Shown here piece by piece: positions 26,369 through 32,256 of a stretch of 32,256 bases of DNA. The stretch is from an uncultured Cryomorphaceae bacterium (GTDB lineage: Bacteria > Bacteroidota > Bacteroidia > Flavobacteriales > Schleiferiaceae): contig CAJXTR010000010.1 of assembly GCA_913060465.1 (NCBI GenBank), positions 1 to 32,256 on the forward strand. The letters are read 5' to 3'. The translations under genes were made by a program, and so were the position numbers. Numbering within the stretch: position 1 is the stretch's first letter; each line of letters opens with the position of its first letter. The notes under the pieces were generated by a model that was given only the letters and a program-made list of their open reading frames with translations, searched no databases and was not told the DNA's origin.

Positions 26369-28381
26369 ATGAAATTCAATCTAGTCGCTCCATTCGAACC
26401 AATGGGCGATCAGCCCACTGCCATAAAAGATTTGGTAGAGGGGCTAGATAATGGTGAACGTGACCAAGTATTGCTTGGGGTAACCGGTTCAGGCAAGACC
26501 TTTACCGTGGCGAATGTGATCAAGGAAACACAGCGCCCTACCCTAATCTTGTGTCACAACAAGACCCTTGCAGCGCAGCTTTACGGTGAGATGAAAGAGT
26601 TCTTCCCTGAGAATGCGGTGGAATATTTCGTTAGCTATTACGACTACTACCAGCCTGAAGCATACGTTCCATCATCTGGATTGTACATTGAAAAAGACTT
26701 GAGCATCAACGATGAGATCGAAAAGCTCAGATTAAGCACAACCTCTTCCCTATTAAGCGGCCGACGAGATGTTGTCGTGGTCGCGTCCGTGAGTTGCCTC
26801 TACGGGATGGGGAATCCTGAAGCTTTCAACAGTTCAGTGGTAAATGTTAAGGTGGGCCAAGTAATTTCTCGCCAAGCCCTGCTCCATGCCTTTGTAAACG
26901 CACTCTACGCCCGAACTGCAGCTGAATTTAAACGCGGAAGCTTTCGTGTGAAAGGTGATACAGTGGACATCTTTCCCGCTTATGCCGAAACCTATTACCG
27001 CATCAACTTTGGCTGGGAAGATGATATCGAAAGTATCGAGCACATAGACCCCATCAGCAATCAGCGGATTGAGATGATGGATGAAATGCGGCTATTTCCT
27101 GCGAACCTCTTTGTCACAGAAAAAGATCAACTACAGAATGCCATTCATCAAATCCAGGATGATTTAATGAGCCAAGTAGATCATTTCAAAAATGTGAGTC
27201 GTCCACTGGAAGCAAAACGATTGGAAGAGCGGACAAATTTTGACCTTGAAATGATTCGGGAATTGGGCTACTGTTCGGGAATCGAAAACTACAGCCGATA
27301 CTTAGACGGACGTGCACCAGGCGTACGCCCCTTCTGTTTGCTAGATTATTTCCCTGACGATTTTCTGTTAGTCGTTGATGAAAGCCACGTAACCATACCG
27401 CAAGTGCGCGCCATGTACGGTGGCGACCGATCACGTAAAGAAAACTTGGTAGAATACGGCTTCCGTCTACCCGCAGCCTTAGACAATCGTCCCCTCAAGT
27501 TTGAGGAGTTTGAACAGATTCGTGGACAGGCACTATTTGTAAGTGCTACACCCGCAGAGTTTGAACTTGAACTAGCAGGCGGCGTCTTTGCCGAACAGGT
27601 TATACGTCCAACCGGACTGCTAGATCCTGTGGTTGAGGTGCGGCCGTGTGAAAACCAAGTCGACGACCTCATGGATGAAATACGCATACGCGTTGAACGT
27701 GACGAACGTGTCTTGGTCACCACCTTAACCAAGCGTATGGCTGAGGAGTTAACTAAATACTTCACACGTTACGATATCCGATGCCGCTACATTCACAGTG
27801 ATGTAGATACGCTCGAGCGCGTAGAAATCATGCGTGACCTACGCCTAGGAACCTTCGATGTCTTGATAGGCGTGAACCTTCTTCGTGAAGGACTGGATTT
27901 CCCCGAAGTAAGCCTCGTGGCAATCATGGATGCCGATAAAGAAGGATTCTTGCGTAGTACCCGCTCTCTCGTTCAAACCATTGGACGTGCGGCACGTAAT
28001 GTGAACGGCATGGCCATCCTTTATGCGGATAAGATTACGGACAGCATGCAGCGTACCATTGATGAAACCTCCCGACGTCGTAAAAAACAGGATGCCTTCA
28101 ACAAGGCAAACGGCATAGTGCCCACTGCCCTGCGCAGTAGTCGAGATGAAATTCTGGCTAAATCCAGCGCAGTTAACAAAGGTGCGCAATACAAAGAAGG
28201 CATGGCGTCGGTAAAAGCTGCGGAGCAAGCTGTCAATTACACTACGCAAGAAGATCTTGAAAAGCGCATCAGAGAAACCCGCAAGGGCATGGAAACAGCG
28301 GCAAAATCAATGGACTTTATCGAAGCTGCTCGACTACGTGACCTATTATTAGAACTCGAAAGTAAACGAGAAAAGCGCTAG
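26369..28381 (+). CDS. uvrB: Excinuclease ABC subunit UvrB
   Basis: GDQPTAI, LLGVTGSGKTFT, YFVSYYDYYQPEAYVP beta-hairpin, DESHVT, NLLREGLDFPEVSLV, QTIGRAARN; C-terminal UVR motif. Confidence 0.98.
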   Translation: MKFNLVAPFEPMGDQPTAIKDLVEGLDNGERDQVLLGVTGSGKTFTVANVIKETQRPTLILCHNKTLAAQLYGEMKEFFPENAVEYFVSYYDYYQPEAYVPSSGLYIEKDLSINDEIEKLRLSTTSSLLSGRRDVVVVASVSCLYGMGNPEAFNSSVVNVKVGQVISRQALLHAFVNALYARTAAEFKRGSFRVKGDTVDIFPAYAETYYRINFGWEDDIESIEHIDPISNQRIEMMDEMRLFPANLFVTEKDQLQNAIHQIQDDLMSQVDHFKNVSRPLEAKRLEERTNFDLEMIRELGYCSGIENYSRYLDGRAPGVRPFCLLDYFPDDFLLVVDESHVTIPQVRAMYGGDRSRKENLVEYGFRLPAALDNRPLKFEEFEQIRGQALFVSATPAEFELELAGGVFAEQVIRPTGLLDPVVEVRPCENQVDDLMDEIRIRVERDERVLVTTLTKRMAEELTKYFTRYDIRCRYIHSDVDTLERVEIMRDLRLGTFDVLIGVNLLREGLDFPEVSLVAIMDADKEGFLRSTRSLVQTIGRAARNVNGMAILYADKITDSMQRTIDETSRRRKKQDAFNKANGIVPTALRSSRDEILAKSSAVNKGAQYKEGMASVKAAEQAVNYTTQEDLEKRIRETRKGMETAAKSMDFIEAARLRDLLLELESKREKR

Positions 28382-28918
28382 TTACAGGTAATGCGCCACG
28401 CCCACCGCAAAGGTCCATACCTGGTGCCCGTCTATACGCTGGTCTAAATACAAGGTTGGCGTCCACTCCCATCGATCATTCATCGGTACCTCGCCTTCAA
28501 CCCCAACGCGCATGAGGGTTTTCATTTCACCATTTTCCACAGTAATACCGGGACCTACACCCAGCAAGACGTTATGTGATAATCGGTAGAACAAGTCAAG
28601 CGTAGAGACCATTGGAGTAATTAACTCAATAGTTTCACCATCAGCATTCTCGATCAAGTAGTTTTCCAATTCAACATCACTATGCCACCCCAATGACCAA
28701 TGATCATTGATGTGGTAATCTACATCCATACCCCAAGTAGGCACAAAGAACACACCTTCACCCCCTACTTCGGGGACCATACCATGGCCTATAAGTAAGG
28801 CCAAGCGCAATGGATGACGGTGATGGTGAGGGTCTGGTTCCACATTATGCTCGTGGTGCTGAGCCTGTGCGTTCAATCCTAGAACCACGGCAAACAAAAT
28901 CGAAAAGAAGATTTTCAT
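28382..28918 (-). CDS. Hypothetical exported protein, probable small outer-membrane beta-barrel
   Basis: Signal peptide MKIFFSILFAVVLGLNAQAQ, His-rich mature N-terminus, alternating beta-strand-like segments and terminal VGVAHYL. Confidence 0.7.
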   Translation of the reverse strand: MKIFFSILFAVVLGLNAQAQHHEHNVEPDPHHHRHPLRLALLIGHGMVPEVGGEGVFFVPTWGMDVDYHINDHWSLGWHSDVELENYLIENADGETIELITPMVSTLDLFYRLSHNVLLGVGPGITVENGEMKTLMRVGVEGEVPMNDRWEWTPTLYLDQRIDGHQVWTFAVGVAHYL

Positions 28919-28982
28919 GACGATGTAATAATGACAAAATTGCTACTTTTCATCACAGGTAATCATAACATATATCACACTC

Positions 28983-29714
28983 ATGATTTACGTTTCCATA
29001 GGTCTTGGATTGTTGTTTTTTAGCTTGGGATTTATCATCACCCCTAATAATGCTAAATACATACTCAGTGGCTATAACACAATGAGCCGCGAAGACCAAG
29101 AGGCGTTCCCCATTGTCGAATATTTGAAGGCATTCAAAACCTTTCATATTTGGTTTGGGATATTATATACCGCCCTGTCGGTTGTTTTTAATCTATTCGA
29201 CTCCGATTGGGTAGGATATCATCTGGGGATCACGCCCATTGTTGCCTACGGTTGGTTTTTATGGACATCGAGAAAATTCAACGAAGGACTCAGTACGGAC
29301 ACAAAAAACAATACCACCCTTGGGTTGATTGTACTGAGCCTCACTTTGGCATTTGTTGTTGGGTTATTTATTTGGTCAGATCGGGAAAGCTCGTGGTCCT
29401 ACAAAAACGGTGAACTCTCCGTGGAAGGCCCGTACAGTATAACGCTGAAGATTAGCAAATTAGACTCTGTGGTGTTACTAGATGAATTGCCTGAAATCAC
29501 GCATCGATCACACGGTATTTCAACAGGAAAAGTAGCAAAAGGAAAGTATAAAGGACCGGGAAATGCGCGCTACCATTTACTTATCGATAAGCCTGCTGGT
29601 GAGATCTTGACCCTATACCCAAACAAGGGAATACCTGTACTCATCAGTTTAGAAGGCTTGGATGAGCGCGAATTGTACGATCAGATTCTCACAGATCTTT
29701 ATTCAAAAGAATAA
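28983..29714 (+). CDS. DUF3784 domain-containing membrane protein with C-terminal PH-like domain
   Basis: N-terminal SLGFIITPNNAKYILSGYNTMSREDQEAFPIVEYLKAFKTFHIWFGI (DUF3784-like), about 4 TM segments and a soluble beta-rich tail (NARYHLLIDKPAGEILTLYPNKGIPVLISLEG). Confidence 0.75.
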   Translation: MIYVSIGLGLLFFSLGFIITPNNAKYILSGYNTMSREDQEAFPIVEYLKAFKTFHIWFGILYTALSVVFNLFDSDWVGYHLGITPIVAYGWFLWTSRKFNEGLSTDTKNNTTLGLIVLSLTLAFVVGLFIWSDRESSWSYKNGELSVEGPYSITLKISKLDSVVLLDELPEITHRSHGISTGKVAKGKYKGPGNARYHLLIDKPAGEILTLYPNKGIPVLISLEGLDERELYDQILTDLYSKE

Positions 29715-30415
29715 TCGAACGCTTCTACGTCCTTTGGATAAAGTGCACGAACTTTTTCGACCAATTCCGGAGTATAGTAGTCCCGGAAGTTCTTACTCTT
29801 GATGGTGTCCCCTTTTTTAAACAACAGTGCTGGCAAGGTTTGGGGACGGTGTAAGAATCTATTGCCAAATCTTTTTAATCCAGCTACTCCACCTTTCTCC
29901 ACACTTTTGTTGCGATGTGGGAGCCCGGTAAAAGGAATGTCCAACTGACCACATACGTATTCGAAGTCCTTTTGGATTGTTTCGAATCGGCCAATGAAGT
30001 CCGCCTCATTCTTTCCATCGCGGTAAAAGAAATCGTACTGCGGTCCATAAAACCAGCCTTCTGTTTTGATAAGCTTCGGTAAGGCTTTATTCACGAATTT
30101 CTCGAAACTCATCAAATGATGGTGCCCATGAAACTTGTAGAAGGATACCGTCCGAGACCATGGATTGCGCACGAACCCAAACTTGAAATAATCTTTATAG
30201 AGCTCATCGCTCACATATAGGTTATCAAGGTATTCTTGAAGTTGTAAATGCGCCAGACGTGGAGGACCTATGTTCGGTGCATCATTAGGTGTTAAAAGCA
30301 AGGGAAGTCGCTCACTCCATTTCAGCCCTTCCAGCGCTAGAAAATACGCCTCGACGCTTTGCCCTGCGGCTTTGGGAATATGAACGAAAATTGTTTTGTA
30401 CTTGTGGAAAACCAT
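29699..30415 (-). CDS. Sulfotransferase family 2 domain-containing protein
   Basis: IFVHIPKAAGQSVE (PAPS 5'-phosphosulfate loop) and GFVRNPWSRTVSFYKF (3'-phosphate motif). Confidence 0.87.
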   Translation of the reverse strand: MVFHKYKTIFVHIPKAAGQSVEAYFLALEGLKWSERLPLLLTPNDAPNIGPPRLAHLQLQEYLDNLYVSDELYKDYFKFGFVRNPWSRTVSFYKFHGHHHLMSFEKFVNKALPKLIKTEGWFYGPQYDFFYRDGKNEADFIGRFETIQKDFEYVCGQLDIPFTGLPHRNKSVEKGGVAGLKRFGNRFLHRPQTLPALLFKKGDTIKSKNFRDYYTPELVEKVRALYPKDVEAFDYSFE

Positions 30416-30460
30416 CTATCCCCAAAAGTACGGCTCAAGACGGGCGGGTGCAAACGAAGT

Positions 30461-31102
30461 TTAGACCTTCTTTGACCAAGTAGCGATTTCCTTCCCTTTA
30501 TTCCGCAGCTTTCCAGGTACAACTTCATCGGCACGTGATGCAGCATCCTTTGGAAAGATAAATAAGGTCCCAAGAATGATCTCCTCGTTCGGAACCTTGA
30601 AATGCGAACGCATAGGATCAAAACGAAGCGCTCCGCCTGAAGACCAATAATTTGGATACCCCAACCCCGTCGCGCCGACTAACATATTCTGAATGGCTGC
30701 TCCAGTAGCCGCTATATGCTCCATATTTCTCAAGTTGCCTGTGAAGGGAATTGGCTCTCGGCCTACGATCGGCTCTCCGAAAGTATCCGGCAGCCAAGTC
30801 ACAATGAACAACACCTCAGCAGCATTGAGCATCTCGGAAATTTTGCCCGCCTGTACCTCTTGTGCCGCTGCGTAATCAACCGCCGCACGACAACGTGCCG
30901 CATCCGCCACATAGCAACGGAACGGCAATCCTGAGGTCAAATCATTACGATATTTTGCCGCGCTCTCGTAGTGGTATGGAGCCGCAGCTGCAAGTGTGAG
31001 CAGTTCTTGGACCAATTCCTCTCTTTGCCCGTCCGTCAATGAGGGTGTCCAAGGGGTTTTAGCCAATACCTTTTGGGTTCTTCTATGCTTTATCGCGTCC
31101 AT
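30461..31102 (-). CDS. Nitroreductase family protein
   Basis: IKHRRTQKVL start, AAAAPYHY, GAAIQNMLVGATGLGYPNYWSSGG typical of FMN nitroreductases. Confidence 0.82.
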   Translation of the reverse strand: MDAIKHRRTQKVLAKTPWTPSLTDGQREELVQELLTLAAAAPYHYESAAKYRNDLTSGLPFRCYVADAARCRAAVDYAAAQEVQAGKISEMLNAAEVLFIVTWLPDTFGEPIVGREPIPFTGNLRNMEHIAATGAAIQNMLVGATGLGYPNYWSSGGALRFDPMRSHFKVPNEEIILGTLFIFPKDAASRADEVVPGKLRNKGKEIATWSKKV

Positions 31103-31944
31103 TAAGGGAATTTCGGAAATTTAGAAAAGTCTCTAGGTCGTTTTTCCAAGAAGGCATTGCGACCTTCAACGGCTTCATCCGTACCATAAGCCAAGCGCGT
31201 GGCCTCTCCAGCGTAAACCTGCTGACCAACCAACCCGTCGTCGATCAGGTTAAACCCAAACTTCAACATCTTAATGGCTGTGGGGCTTTTAGTCATAATC
31301 TCTTGCGCCCAGTCGTAAGCTGTCTGTTCCAGTTCTTCATGCGGTACTACCTTGTTTACCATGCCCATTTCGTAGGCTTCTTGCGCTGAGTACTCAGCCC
31401 CAAGGAAGAAAATTTCTCGTGCTCTTTTCTGACCCACTTGGCGTGCTAGGTAAGCTGAACCAAATCCGCCGTCGAAGCTCGCGACATCCGCATCGGTTTG
31501 TTTGAAGATGGCGTGTTCTTTTGAGGCTATGGTCATATCACACACTACATGAAGACTGTGGCCACCACCAACTGCCCAACCCGGTACTACGGCTATGACT
31601 ACCTTATTCATGAATCGGATCTGACGTTGAACATCAAGGATGTTGAACCTATTGATGCCGTTCTCACCTTTGTATCCAGTGGTTGAACGAACGCGTTGGT
31701 CACCGCCGGAGCAGAATGCCCAGCCGCCGTCTTTCGGTGAAGGTCCCTCACCAGTGATAAGTACAACACCGATCTCTTGGCTCTCGTGGCACAAGATGAG
31801 TGCTTCCCAAAGCTCGTCTACGGTCTTTGGAGTAAATGCGTTGCGCACCTCAGGACGGTTGAACGCAATTCGTGCGACGCCGTTAAGCTGCTTAAATGTG
31901 ATTTCCTCGTATTCCTTGACGGTTTGCCATTCTAGTTGGGCCAT
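31102..31944 (-). CDS. menB: 1,4-dihydroxy-2-naphthoyl-CoA synthase
   Basis: VARIAFNRPEVRNAFTPKTVDEL, AFCSGGDQ, VPGWAVGGGHSLHVVCDMTIAS, DADVASFDGGFGSAYLARQVGQKRAREIFFLG. Confidence 0.96.
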   Translation of the reverse strand: MAQLEWQTVKEYEEITFKQLNGVARIAFNRPEVRNAFTPKTVDELWEALILCHESQEIGVVLITGEGPSPKDGGWAFCSGGDQRVRSTTGYKGENGINRFNILDVQRQIRFMNKVVIAVVPGWAVGGGHSLHVVCDMTIASKEHAIFKQTDADVASFDGGFGSAYLARQVGQKRAREIFFLGAEYSAQEAYEMGMVNKVVPHEELEQTAYDWAQEIMTKSPTAIKMLKFGFNLIDDGLVGQQVYAGEATRLAYGTDEAVEGRNAFLEKRPRDFSKFPKFP

Positions 31945-31977
31945 GGTCCAATTCTTTTAGGTATGTATGAACATTAA

Positions 31978-31985
31978 CAAAGGTA
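31978..31985 (-). promoter_or_regulatory. Candidate -7 box of the menB promoter
   Basis: Minus strand reads TACCTTTG, an exact match to TAnnTTTG, about 33 nt upstream of the menB ATG and just past the antidote gene stop. No clear -33 TTG. Confidence 0.45.
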
Positions 31986-31997
31986 ACTGCTGCAGGT

Positions 31998-32256
31998 TTA
32001 TTCTGTGAGCGGTGCCGCCTTGATTTCAATCTCACCTCCAAACGCTTTGAGCACTTTAAAGATTGTATCAAATTGAGGCTTAGTATTAGGTTGCAAAGCC
32101 TTGTATAAACTGGTTCGGCTCATTCCGGTTTTTTCGGCTATGACGGTCATCCCCATGGCTTTTGCAACATGTCCCATAGCGACAATCAGCTCCTCTGGAT
32201 TTCCGTTTTGAAGTACTTCATTAAGGAAGGCAGTGATTACTTCTGGTTGATCGAGA
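31998..32256 (-). CDS. Putative addiction module antidote protein (HTH, HI1420-like), 5' end outside the window
   Basis: Manual minus-strand translation: LDQPEVITAFLNEVLQNGNPEELIVAMGHVAKAMGMTVIAEKTGMSRTSLYKALQPNTKPQFDTIFKVLKAFGGEIEIKAAPLTE*. HTH core MTVIAEKTGMSRTSLYKAL. Absent from the supplied ORF track. Confidence 0.82.
   Translation of the reverse strand, partial: LDQPEVITAFLNEVLQNGNPEELIVAMGHVAKAMGMTVIAEKTGMSRTSLYKALQPNTKPQFDTIFKVLKAFGGEIEIKAAPLTE

Noticed and set aside
27346-28249. 139-aa and 134-aa minus-strand ORFs within uvrB
   Set aside because: Antisense to highly conserved uvrB motifs; codon-composition shadow ORFs.
64-28381. Photolyases and uvrB as a joint DNA-repair island
   Set aside because: They are about 22 kb apart with many unrelated operons between; co-presence in one window is not linkage.
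1-32256. Mobile element, prophage, CRISPR, tRNA or rRNA
   Set aside because: No transposase/integrase motifs, spaced direct repeats, or RNA gene signatures were found by eye; tRNAscan/Infernal would be needed to exclude small RNAs.

Overview
Chromosomal window from a Bacteroidetes (probably Flavobacteriales) genome; lineage is inferred from type A and type B T9SS sorting tails, TAnnTTTG-like promoter boxes and family content. I call 24 complete or near-complete protein genes plus one gene truncated at the right edge that the ORF track omits. In order: FeS-type bacterial photolyase, CRY-DASH and PLP decarboxylase (+); hisS, membrane J-domain protein, DUF4294 and accC (-); a large MAM/FN3/PKD secreted protein (-); DUF4159, AI-2E transporter, THUMP-like methyltransferase and an SBBP/PKD secreted protein (+); cysteine desulfurase and glmM (-); TPR, DUF368 (PopT-like), aroE, DUF349 and uvrB (+); His-rich outer-membrane-like protein (-); DUF3784 protein (+); sulfotransferase, nitroreductase, menB and a partial addiction-module antidote (-). 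I saw no rRNA, tRNA, CRISPR, IS element or prophage. Most of the window is housekeeping and I found no convincing new defence or biosynthetic system. The items most worth checking are the photolyase/CRY-DASH/decarboxylase gene run, the membrane J-domain protein, the dyad-rich glmM/TPR divergent region, four convergent junctions with no intergenic space, candidate leaderless promoters, the His-rich envelope protein, and the TA module cut by the right edge. All family calls come from reading motifs by eye; no database search was run.
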